Source: Ephydatia muelleri
Lineage: Eukaryota; Porifera; Demospongiae; Spongillida; Spongillidae
Assembly (NCBI GenBank): GCA_013339895.1
Contig: JABACO010000001.1
Coordinates: forward strand, 18,273,370 to 18,337,369
Length of the DNA: 64,000 bases
Direction: 5' to 3'
A program made the translations under genes and the position numbers. Below the pieces are notes generated by a model. The model saw only the letters and a program-made list of their open reading frames with translations. It was not told the origin of the DNA and searched no databases. Shown in pieces: positions 40,200 through 50,511 of this stretch; the stretch's first letter is position 1, and each line of letters begins with the position of its first letter.

Positions 40200-43116
40200 A
40201 AACACGCTATACCTAGGGTTACAAAACATTATCGATATCTATTCAAAAGGTTGGGGCATGCTTCTTGCCAAATAGCTCTTGCTATGGACCTGGTCAGCAC
40301 CAGTCTAAGTCTCCCATACAGCTCAGCAATGACTCTACTTTTCGGCAAAGAAGCACAGATCGCAAGCCGAGTGGCCAAATGAGTAAAGGTAATGTGCGCT
40401 TCTCTGCCCCAGTTGCCGTAGGTCTCGTAAGCCAGGGGAAGACACATTCAACCTAGTTCCTGGCACTTTGGATCATTGGCAGTTGCTTACGCTGCTCGCT
40501 AGCAGCAGCTGCAGCACCTGCAGTCATTCCTGCCTCATTCAGCAAAGCAGGGGTGAGTGGTGAGGCTACAGTGATATCCCAAGCAGCTGGCCTTCCTCTC
40601 TCCCAGTCTGCCACCAGAACATCAGCTGGGCAAGATTGCAGGTGTTAATCGGCTACCAACCTCCCCCTTAACTCCCAGACGAGCACTGTGGCAAAAGTCA
40701 ACGAATGCATCTCGAAACCGATTATGGCGCATCACTACGTCACCTTCACGTCTGCAGTTAGAGTCTGAAATCACTATCAAAATGCTTCAAAGAATCAGAG
40801 GCCAAACTTGGAGGAGTGGCTCTTGCCAGGTGGACTAGCTTACTAGAATGCCCACATAAACACAACAAGGTTAAAGCCAACTGAGGATCAATGGTTGCAA
40901 CCTCAGCAAGCTTATAGATAGCAACTTCAGGGCTTTGAGGCAATGAAATTTGCACAGAATAGGAATCATCTATGGGGGCTCCCAGAATGACCAGAGAGGT
41001 AAGTGTGATGTTCTTATTGAGGCTGGAAAGGAATGTAGATCATTACGGCTAAAGAGTTCCCACTTGCTTAAATGGAAAACAATGCCCAGTGGTGGACCAT
41101 ATTCCTCTAGGATTGACAAAGCCCTCAAAACTGATGACGTCTTACTAGCCAGCACCCCAACATCCAAGAACCATGCTTGGAAAAGTAGATCAAGGCAGAC
41201 ACAATCTGCATCAATGGCAGATACAACTTTGTGAAGGACCAATGCAAAGAATAAAGGACCCAATGGGTCTCCCTGTTGCACCCCTGCCTCAGAGATAACT
41301 GACCTAAAGAATGCCACAATAATGGGTGTGACCCATAGCACCAACTGACCCATGACAGGAGTTCAGGAATGAAAGTTAGCACACTCATCTAGTAGAGCCT
41401 GCTGAGACCCAAGATTGAAGGCATTCTTCATGTCTATCTTTATAGGACGACAAAGTCATCACTGTCCCAGTGCTCATCAATACATTACCTTAAACTATGG
41501 ATGATATTTTCTGAACCCAGGGTGCATGACACTCCAAACTGAAGGGGTTGGAAGAAGTCAGATGCCTTCTCCTTTACCAGAGCACACAAACACTTTCCAG
41601 TGAGCCGTCTTAAAGTCTACCCAACAGCAATTGGATAAATATCAGGAGGGCAACCTTCCCTCAGTTTGTTCAAGGCAGTTGGGCTACCACCAGTGAATTA
41701 CTTAGACACTGATGAGGCTTTACCTAATGACAAAAGATTGACAATATCCCTCAGAGATGAGCATATTGATGTTGGTAAGGGGATGCTAACAGCGTCCAAA
41801 AGATTTTGAACTTGTAATCCTGAGGGACCAGCAGCAGTTCCCTTGGGAAAAGATCCTAATACAGAATATCATCAGGACCGATCGTGAGGGCATTTGTTGG
41901 GATATCAGGTGCTGAAGGTAGAGGGCAACTAGGGTGTTTGGCTTGCAGCAAATGCCAGATATTATTGTCATCTGGATCAATCCCTGATGACTGGAGCACT
42001 CTGCATGTTTATCCATACAAACCCACTCTAGCAAGCGAGACAGCTGACTGTATGAGCCTCTGTGTGTCATCTACACTAGCTCTGCTGGTGGCGTTGGCCA
42101 TAGCTGCTGCTTAATTCCAGTTCTTTTTGGACCACAGGTCACATAGATGGTCAACAGATTTTTGTTTAGTATGATGACCTCTACGCCTAGAGAAGGAATT
42201 AAGAAGACATTTTGGAAGCATAAATAACTTCAACCAGGCTTCCTCAGAAGTTTCTGACACAACCAATCTAAGGGTACTTGACATAATCCGTGCAAAGGCA
42301 GGCCTGAACGTACTGGAATAAGACGTAGGGAGGGGCAACGAAGCTGGACATTTTGTCGAGATATCTCAGATACTAGTTGGTTACAGAGGGAGCAAATGAA
42401 TAGATTCTGGGCAGATAGCCATGAGCTAGGAACCTCACTAGGAAAGATACCTTCATCATGAAATGACATGTGCGAATGCCACATAGTAGGGGAAATTAAC
42501 TCAGAGCACCCTAGAACCAGACATTTCTTCTTGACAGAGACATTTACCCGAGAGACTACTGTTTGCATGGTGAATTGCAAAAGAGCTCGAAGGCATTGGG
42601 ACTAACGACACCGTGGATAGTGGTGGCTGTAGGGTGGATGGTGGAGAAGGAGAAGACAGCAGGGCCTCCTCTAGCTGGATGGCAGAGCGTTGCTGATACG
42701 ACTTCTGAGACACAGGCTGAGAGTGCTCTTGGGATGGAAGTGAAGATACTGGAGAAATGATAGATGATTCAGGAACCCATGACAGGTGGGGTGGATAACA
42801 GAGGTGGGCAAGACACAATTGAGACAAAACCTGGAGCGGCATGAAGATAATTCAGAGGGATCAGCGCCAGGTGAGGTAGAAAAAAGTGAAGACCAGGCTC
42901 GCTTAAGACAACATCGGGATTGCATGCAACATTTGAGCAAGAAACGTACTTCTGAACACAGTTTGTGCAGGGACGATTTGAAATACGACAGGAGCAACAT
43001 CTTTTGCACCGAGCCTTACCTGAACATGTGTAAAAAGGCTTGGTGGATAAGGGTTCTAATGGAAAAGAAGGTTCGCTAACGGAAGACTCAGGTAGAGGCA
43101 AATTTGAAAGGTCCAT
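40200..43116 (-). pseudogene. Decayed non-LTR retrotransposon, copy A
   Basis: Read on the minus strand. The N-terminal part (42769-43116) has a Cys-rich cluster (CKRCCSCRISNRPCTNC). A C2H2-like finger follows (CLVLGCSELISPTMWHSHMS, about 42500) and then CSLCNQLV. Reverse transcriptase motifs are scattered over frames: KIDMKNAFNLGSQQALLDE (about 41400-41460) and GVQQGDPLGPLFFALVLH (about 41240-41300). The C-terminal part has LCGHSSKLVHLARATPPSL (about 40790-40860) and YETYGNWGREAHITFTHLA (about 40370-40430). Many stops and frameshifts show it is dead. The order fits non-LTR elements with N-terminal zinc fingers, common in marine invertebrates and fish. No poly-A tail or target duplication was resolved. 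The YADD-type active site is not intact. Confidence 0.75.
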
Positions 43117-43692
43117 GCAGCTGCTGCGGTTGCGATAAAGACAGCTGCAGCTGTGTGTCAGATAGATGCGATCCTGCAGATGCGATCCTGCTTGGAGTGA
43201 TGCTGATTTTGAATTAACGTCGTTACTGCTGCCGCTGCGACGAGACTCGTTGGAACAGCAACCAGGCTTCCCTGAAGGCAGTTAATGCACGCTTGCTTTT
43301 ACTTGCACAAGCACAAAACGAACGGACAGCACATTTACATACTTTGATCAGGGTTTTGTTTCATATCTAGGTGAAAATAATTTAAGGAAGGAAGGATTGA
43401 TGCGTGGGAGGGTGGATGGATGGACACTTAATGGACACCATCGATTTCTGCATTTGTTAAAAACAACATTTGTACTTCAGAATAAGGGCATTCTAACTTA
43501 TAATTTGGGTGATTCATAATTGCATTTTAAGGCAGTTGTAGATACCAGCTATGCATGGTTATCCACTATAGCAGGTCGATAAATTTGGTAATGTTCATTG
43601 CTACGAAGGAACGAAGATCCAGTTTTTCTCTTGCGGATAGTGGTACCACAGTGGCTGTATTTCTGTTCCCTAAGCTCATCAGAAACAGGAAG
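43117..43692. other. Non-coding stretch
   Basis: No exon seen between the non-LTR remnant and the next LTR. An 11-bp direct repeat GATGCGATCCT occurs near 43170-43190. Confidence 0.45.
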
Positions 43693-43843
43693 TGTGGCGT
43701 ATATGAAACATATAGTATTATATCATTGGCCATTGTGTGCGTGTATTGTGATTGGTTGTGTTATAGGTGTATATATTGGCAGTTGCGTGGCAACTAGTCA
43801 GTCTTGATATTTGATATTATACTGTGTGAGAACCTACGTTACA
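43693..43843 (+). repeat. 5' LTR of gypsy element 2
   Basis: Starts TGTGGCGTATATGAAAC and ends CCTACGTTACA. Matches 48520-48670 with four substitutions. Confidence 0.95.
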
Positions 43844-43865
43844 TTGGTGTCAGAAGTGGCTCAGA

Positions 43866-44801
43866 ATGGCACAGGACAGTATAATACTTCCGGAGATTTC
43901 AGCGGACAATTTTGAACATGCTTGGAAAAGGTTTCGTCTTGCGGCGGTGGCGAAACAGTGGCAAGCGGAAAAGCAATTGCTAATTTTACCGACGTTGTTG
44001 CGGGGCAACCTTGTCGACTACTATATGGACCTTGGCGAGGATGAAAAAAGGTCGTTGGAAGACGTGAAGCAAGCCCTTGAAAGGAAGGCCGGGATTAAGA
44101 AAGACCCGGTAGTGGCGGCTAGATATTTCAATTCCCGTTACCAAGACGACAGGGAACGCGTAATGGACTACGCTACGCAGGTGCGAAAGGCGTTTAAAGA
44201 GGCTTACCCTGAAGAAGATGTGGGTTCCGCGGTGCTGCTGCAAACATTTTTGTCTGGTCTTCGTCCTTCCATCGCTCGCCAGGTTATGTTGAAAGGTCGT
44301 CCAACTGCACTCGATAAAGCTATTGAAGAAGCCGTGACCGTTGAAGAAGCTTTGCGGTTTGGTGGCGCTGATACTATGGAAGTGCCGGTACATGCTGTTC
44401 ATCCCAAGGAAACAACGACCGAAGTTGAACAACTCAGGCACATGTTGGAGCGGATGTCAAAGAAGTTTGAATCGTTTGAGCAGCAGTTAAAAGAATTGGA
44501 TGCTGGTAGAGCGACCGACAACAACAGCGTGGAACGGGAAAGAAGGTCATCGGAAAAGAGAGTGTCTTTTAAACTTCAACGTGGCAGTTCGCAAGAAGAC
44601 GGTGGAGGCAGCAGAAGGAACACTTGTTTCCTATGCGGAAAGGAAGGTCATTGGAAAAGGGAGTGTACTTTAAAACTTCAACGGGTCAGCACCGACGGTG
44701 GACGGCGAAAGGAAGTAGTCCACCAAACATCAAGCATCACAGCAAGTTACATGTACCATTACAAGCTTACGTATTCAATATTAGTTGTTTACTGCGGGTA
44801 A
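43866..44801 (+). CDS. Gag protein of gypsy element 2
   Basis: 311 residues from ATG 43866, 22 bp after the LTR. The helical capsid-like region covers about residues 10-160 (AWKRFRLAAVAKQW, YFNSRYQDDRERVMDYATQV, LQTFLSGLRPSIARQV). It is followed by a coiled coil (EQLRHMLERMSKKFESFEQQ) and one CCHC knuckle (CFLCGKEGHWKREC) near residue 257. The pol frame begins before gag ends and lies in the -1 frame, consistent with -1 ribosomal frameshifting. Gag would form the cytoplasmic particle and bind the RNA. No frame break was found within it. Confidence 0.9.
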   Translation: MAQDSIILPEISADNFEHAWKRFRLAAVAKQWQAEKQLLILPTLLRGNLVDYYMDLGEDEKRSLEDVKQALERKAGIKKDPVVAARYFNSRYQDDRERVMDYATQVRKAFKEAYPEEDVGSAVLLQTFLSGLRPSIARQVMLKGRPTALDKAIEEAVTVEEALRFGGADTMEVPVHAVHPKETTTEVEQLRHMLERMSKKFESFEQQLKELDAGRATDNNSVERERRSSEKRVSFKLQRGSSQEDGGGSRRNTCFLCGKEGHWKRECTLKLQRVSTDGGRRKEVVHQTSSITASYMYHYKLTYSILVVYCG

Positions 44802-47800
44802 AGGGGCAGCTTGAGGGACAAATGGTAGAGTGTTTGTTGGATTCGGGGGCAGCGGTGTCTGTTGTCCGTTTTTCAGTTTTGTCTGATTCAGAAAAGGGTA
44901 GGATTCGTCATTCGAATGTTCAGGTGATGGGGGCCAATGGCTCACCATTAGATGTTATGGGAGTGCTTAGCCTTAAGGTACGGTTGGGCAGTTTCAAGGA
45001 TGAACACGAATTCACTGTTGTGAGGGAACTTACGGTAGAATGTCTGTTTGGTGCAGATTTTATGGAGAAGAATGACGTGTTGATTGACTGCAAAAGGAGG
45101 TGTTTACAGTTGGGTAGTAGCGCAATAGAAGTTCCTTTTATTGATTCACCTGTGCGCGCGAGCTCTGGCGGAGTCGCGGATAATTTTAAGGTGTCATCGG
45201 TAATGGTGTCTCGGACAGTAAAGTTGCCAGCACATTCAGTTTTATTGTTGCATGGTAAAATGAAGGGCGATTTTGGCGGACCAGTTTGGTGTGGGGAGGA
45301 AGGGCTTGTAGAAGGAGGAGAGTCAGTAGGGAATCCCAACTATATTCTTGTAGCCAGAAGTCTTAGCAGAGTAAATGACCAGGGCGAGGTTTCAATTCAA
45401 GTGATGAATGTCGGACCGATGGAGGTAACTTTGCATAAAGGCACCACAATTGCAAACTTCGTCCCTAGGCGTAATGTTTTTCTGTTGGAGGATGTTGAAG
45501 GGCATGCGCAGCGAGGTGGTGCGTCTGAGAAACTCCGTAAAGGTAGTTGGTTGAAGGTCGATCTGCAGGGAAGCGAACTAACAACGAAGGAAATGAAAGA
45601 GTTGCGAGGATTGTTGGAGGAGTATAGCGAGCTGTTTTCAGACGGGGAGTTGGGCAGGACGTCTAAGGTCAAGCATGGAATTTCGACGTCTGGGCCACCG
45701 ATTAGGCAACCTATCCGTCGACAGCCAGTGGCATTGAGGAAAACGGTGCAGGAAGAGGTACATAAGATGTTGAAGAACAAGGTTATTCGTCCCAGCACGA
45801 GTCCCTGGTCTTCGCCGATCATCATGGTGAGAAAGAAAGATGGAAGTTGGAGGTTTTGCATTGATTTTAGAAAATTGAATTCCGTTACGCACAAGGATGC
45901 TTATCCTTTGCCGCGTATCGATGAAACGTTGGAATCTTTGGCTGGGTCTACTATTTTCTCTACGTTGGATCTCGCATCTGGCTATTGGCAGGTGGAGTTG
46001 GAAGAGAACGATAAGGAGAAAACTGCATTTTCTACGATGGAAGGCCATTTTGAATTCAACGTTATGCCTTTTGGCCTGACCAATGCACCGTCCAGTTTTC
46101 AGAGATTAATGACATGTGTACTCTCGGGGCTGACAAATGACCAGTGTTTGATTTACATTGATGACATAATTGTTTTTAGTGCAACGTTTTCTGAACATCT
46201 TGATAGGCTTAGAAACGTTTTCCAGAGGGTTCAAGATGCAGGGCTCAGGTTGAAAGCCAACAAGTGTCATTTTGCTCAATCGAAGGTGAGCTATTTGGGT
46301 CACATCGTTTCGAAGAATGGCGTGGAACCTGATCCATCGAAAATACAGGCTGTGTTGCACTATCCTGCTCCCAATAATGTGAAGGAACTTAGACAGTTCT
46401 TGGGGTTGGCCAATTATTATCGTCGTTTTGTTCAGGGCTATTCCAGAATAGCATCTCCACTCTTCAAACTAACGAACAAGACTGATCTTAAAACTTTCAG
46501 CTGGACTGCACAGTGTACAATGGCTTTCCAGGAACTCAAGGAGAGATTGACCACTCCACCAGTCCTAGCATTTCCACAGTTTGATAGGGAGTTTTTGTTA
46601 GCAACAGATGCTTCTGACTCAGCTATTGGAGCTGTCAAGTCAGGTTGATGACAATGGGACCGAGAAGGTTATTGCTTACTGGAGTAGGCAATTGACGAAA
46701 GCAGAGCGCAACTACTCGACTATTGAGCGTGAAGCCCTTGCTATAGTAAAGGCAGTTAAGGAGTTTTATCCATACTTGTATGGACATGATTTCATACTGC
46801 AAACTGACCATCAACCTCTAGTGCACATGAACAACCTGAGAGATGTGGGTGGGCGTGTCACACGTTGGTCAATGTTCCTGCAACAGTTTCGATTCACTGT
46901 AAGGCACAAAGCAGGCAAGTTAAATGGGAATGCTGATGGCTTGTCAAGGACACCATCAATTCAGCTGCAGCTATCTCTCAGGTGGAGTCTTCAGACAACT
47001 TTGCCAAGATCAAAGAAGCTCAGGCCAAGGATGCTTACATGGTATTGGTGTATGAGGCAGTGAAGGATGGTAAACCACCTTCAGGACTTACCCGTCAGAA
47101 TGGAAAGATCTTCATACATAAGGGAGTGCTATGTAGGCGATTCAAAGAGTCCGGGGATTCAGAGGTTTGCATTCAGATGCTGATACCATTAGAAATGAGA
47201 TCAACAATTCTTGAGCACCTGCATAACAGAGCAGGGCATATGGGTGTAAAGCGAACCTTGGAGCGAGTGAGGCATCGTTTTTATTGGCCGGGGTATGAGT
47301 CGGATGTTGAGCGATGGGTACGAGAATGTGAGACATGCCAGAAAAGAAACAATCCTCAACCCCTTCCTCAAGCTCCATTGGGTACTATCAGTGCTAGCCA
47401 CCCATTTCAGAAGATAACATGGGACATTATGGGTCCATTACCTGTTACAAGGAAAGGTAACAAGTACACTTTGGTTGTTACAGATGTTTTCAGCAAATGG
47501 GTGGAAGCATTTCCTTTGCAAGTTACTGATGGTCTCACTTTGACCAGCATTTTGATGGATGAGGTTATATGTCGGTACGGTGTTCCTCAACAGTTACATA
47601 GTGATCAAGGAAGTAACCTAAATGCAGAAGTCAATCAAAGACTGTGTCAGCTGCTTGGGATTGAACGCAGTAGAACAACCGCGTACCACCCACAAGGAAA
47701 TGGGCAGGTGGAAAGATTCAATCGCACTGTTGAAGCAATTTTGGCTAAGATGGTAGGGGAGCATCAAGATGATTGGGACAAACATTTGCAGAAGGCGGTG

Positions 47801-48472
47801 TTTGCATACAGGACATCGTTGCATGAGTCCACAGGATACTCACCATACTTTGTCAATTTTGGACGTTCACCTGTTTTACCAGTTGATGTTATGTTGGGTC
47901 GTTTTGGTACAGGAGAGAGGGGTGATGGTACTATTCCCCAGTATATAAAGGAGGTGAAGACAACCTTAAAGATGGCTTATGATGTGATCAGAGAGAATTT
48001 GGATGTTGCTCAGAAGAAAAGGAAAGAGAGGAGAGATAAGCATTGTGCTGAGGTGAATTTTAAGGTTGGGGATAGAGTTTGGCTCTTTAATCCAGCAGTG
48101 AAGGTTGGCGAGACAAGGAAACTGTCTTCACAGTGGAGAAGGCCCTACACTGTAATCGACAGAGTCAGTCCGGTGAATTACAAGATTCAACTGATTGGAA
48201 CAACGAAAACTCAGACAGTTCACCACAATAGGATGAAGATGTGCCATGGCGATCCGGAAAAGTGGAACTCAGAACAATCAAATGAAGACGATCCAGCAGT
48301 CCTTCCAGATGATGCATCATTTGATCTGGGGTTTGATTGTGGTGGAGTTGAACGTTCAATCGGTGGGTATGTAGGTGCTGATGATGAGATACCACAGCAG
48401 CCGGTACACCTCCACAGATCTCAGAGGGATCGTCATCCTTCTCTAAGATATGGCCAGTATTATACACACTGA
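44624..48472 (+). pseudogene. Pol of gypsy element 2 (PR-RT-RNaseH-INT), two frame breaks
   Basis: Frame 44624-46648 has the protease site LLDSGAAVSVV near residue 71. Reverse transcriptase motifs follow: DFRKLNSVTHKDAYPLPRI, LDLASGYWQVEL, MPFGLTNAPSSFQ and YIDDIIVF near residue 510. It breaks at the first RNaseH motif (ATDASDSAIGAV), where two bases appear to be missing. RNaseH continues in 46608-47063 (TDHQPLVHM, NGNADGLSRT). A second shift near 46950 returns to the first frame. The last ORF, 46982-48472, has the integrase HHCC finger (HLHNRAGHMG, CETCQKRN) and the core WDIMGPLP, HSDQGSNLN and QVERFNRT. An integrase C-terminal GDRVWLFNP segment follows. Breaks are not in long homopolymers, so this copy is probably defective. 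Confidence 0.9.
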
Positions 48473-48519
48473 ACAAAACTATTACTATACATATATGCAA
48501 GGAGTTAAGGGGAGAGTAA

Positions 48520-48670
48520 TGTGGCGTATATGAAACATATAGTATTATATCATTGGTCATTGTGTGCGTGTATTGTGATTGGTTGTGTTATACGTGTATA
48601 TATTGGCAGTTGCGTGGCCACTAGTCAGTCTTGATATTTGATATTATACTGTGTGAGAATCTACGTTACA
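48520..48670 (+). repeat. 3' LTR of gypsy element 2
   Basis: 151 bp, the pair of 43693-43843, followed by GAAG. Confidence 0.95.
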
Positions 48671-49413
48671 GAAGCTGTCATGGAAGTGTGCAGAATGTTA
48701 GATGCATGCAAATGGCTCAATGCAGTACTATAATGCAATTTCATCATACCCCATAACTTGTGATCCAATACATGTAGCATTGTACCAGTGAGGCCGGGTA
48801 TATATCTGTCATGGAGCTGTAAGACTCTGATTTCTAATTAGCCATACATTTCAACGCAAGCTTACATTTTTATTGCGCATACTGGAAATTTTATGATGCA
48901 TGCGTTAGGTCCCTTTTCGCGGAAAAGATCCCATACATCATACTACAAATTGTGATCCAATGCATGTAGCGAGGCCGGCGAGTGTTAATTTGATTATTAC
49001 GTGGTATATGTATGTGTACATGTATAGTGAACTGATGGCAACCTGCCATTCCGTTGATCAATCGGTTTATCCATTATTCAACCAGTCGTTCCGTTGATCA
49101 ATCTGCTTTCCCGTTGATAAACATGCCGTCACGTTGATCAACCGGCCTTCCCGTTGATCAACGTTAACCGGACGGACAGCAGATCGAGGATAGATATTAG
49201 GAGCAGTTGAATTAGGAGAAAAGAAGTCCCCAAGACGTTGAACTCATTATTTAATCAGTACAGAACACGAGTGCAATGAGGCCATGCATGTCATATCTGC
49301 CGATTCGTTCTCAGGCAAAATGGCGTAATAGTGGAAAAGGTAAAACTGACAATAGCTGTTGGACAGAGCAGTATGAACCTATAGGTCGAAGTTTTGCCTG
49401 AAATTTTTGCCTG
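48671..49413. other. Non-coding stretch with a minisatellite
   Basis: No exon seen. 49046-49170 holds about five diverged units of TTCCCGTTGATCAACCGGCC type (unit about 24 bp). Near 48905, TAGGTCCCTTTT recurs in related form near 7035 and, inverted, near 28650. Confidence 0.6.
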
Positions 49414-49598
49414 TGTAATGATGACGTAAACAGTCGCGCATCTCCAGACATAGAGAGACGCGCATCTGAGAGTCCTTTGACCCCTCTATTCATGTGAAAC
49501 TATATATTGCCGTATTTTTTTGTATATTGACTGTCTGTCTGTATTAGTGTGCTTGTGGTTGTACCGAACTCTGCTACTATAAACTTGGCCGCGTTACA
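49414..49598 (+). repeat. 5' LTR of gypsy element 3
   Basis: 185 bp, TGTAATGATGACG to GCCGCGTTACA. It contains the inverted words CGCGCATCTC...GAGACGCGCATCT. TTGGCGTAGTCGGCAG follows as the probable primer-binding site; I do not know the matching tRNA. Confidence 0.95.
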
Positions 49599-49623
49599 TT
49601 GGCGTAGTCGGCAGAGCTGTACC

Positions 49624-50494
49624 ATGTCCTCCAAGCCGCTACTTATTCCAGAGCCCTTTAGTGGTGACTGCGGAAACTGGCAAGAATGGATTGACCATTT
49701 TGAAAGCGTCGCGGTTGTCAACAAGTGGGACACCGACGGAGATAAGTTGAAATGGTTGAGGGTACGCTTGACGGGGAAGGCTCATACTGTATTTATGAAG
49801 CTGCCAGAGAACACGCGGAAAGACTACGGTGAGTGTGTAAAAGCATTGAAAAAGCGTTTTTTTTCCCGATAGCAAAAAGGAGCTTTACGTGGCGGAGTTG
49901 CATACGCGGGCAAAGCGGGACGACGAGGACTGGGCATCATTTGGTGACGCCTTAAGGGTTTTATCCGATAGGGCTTACGCAGACTTGGAAGAGAGAGCGC
50001 GCGAACGTCTGGCTCTCAATCAGTTCCTGTCACAGATTGAAAACCCCCAGGTTGCTTTTGGAGTTAAGCAGAAGCGACCCCAAAACGTTGAGGAAGCTGT
50101 CACTGCCACCATCGAATTGGAATCCTATCTAAGAAGTTCAGGTCCAATCACCGGTAAGTCCCACCGTGTTATTTCCGTCGCTCAGCAGCAGCCAGCCGAG
50201 GATGATGAGCGGGCAGAGGCAGTCGCGAGTGTGGCCTCCTCGACGGAAAACGACCTACTGGGCATCATACAGACAATTAGCGAACGGCTCCATAGACTGG
50301 AATCGTCCATACAGACTGGGAGGGCCCAAGCTATCGACAAGGAACCAGGCAAACGGAACCGAACAGTGATTTGTTGGAACTGCGGAAGAAAGGGTCACAT
50401 AGCACGGTTTTGTAGAGACCCACCTGCCAAGCAGCAGCAGGAAAACTCCAACCCCTCAACGGCAAGGGCCAGCCGTACGAGGGAAGACATATAG
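49624..50494 (+). pseudogene. Gag of gypsy element 3, one homopolymer frameshift
   Basis: Starts at ATG 49624. The first 80 codons (LIPEPFSGDCGNWQEWIDHF, LRVRLTGKAHTVFMKLP) stop just after T8 at 49857-49864. The next frame, 49889-50494, continues the capsid-like region (DWASFGDALRVLSDRAYADL, ALNQFLSQIENPQVAF). It ends with a coiled coil and one CCHC knuckle (CWNCGRKGHIARFC). The continuity of the domain across the break and the near-identical LTRs favour a base-count error in the T run over real decay. Confidence 0.88.
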
Positions 50495-50511
50495 AGGCCC
50501 GCAGTGATAAA

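Larger units (their letters stand above)
43693..48670 (+). mobile_element. Ty3/gypsy LTR retrotransposon 2, conventional order
   Basis: 4978 bp with 151-bp LTRs (43693-43843, 48520-48670) that differ at 4 positions (about 2.6%). The flanking duplication is GAAG (43689-43692, 48671-48674). The primer-binding site TGGTGTCAGAAGTGG starts at 43845, and the polypurine tract AAGGGGAGAG lies before the 3' LTR. Order is gag, protease, reverse transcriptase, RNaseH, integrase. Pol is broken by two compensating frame changes (about 46635 and 46950). No envelope-like frame follows integrase. By structure it resembles Mag/SURL-like clades, but I cannot confirm the clade. Confidence 0.95.
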
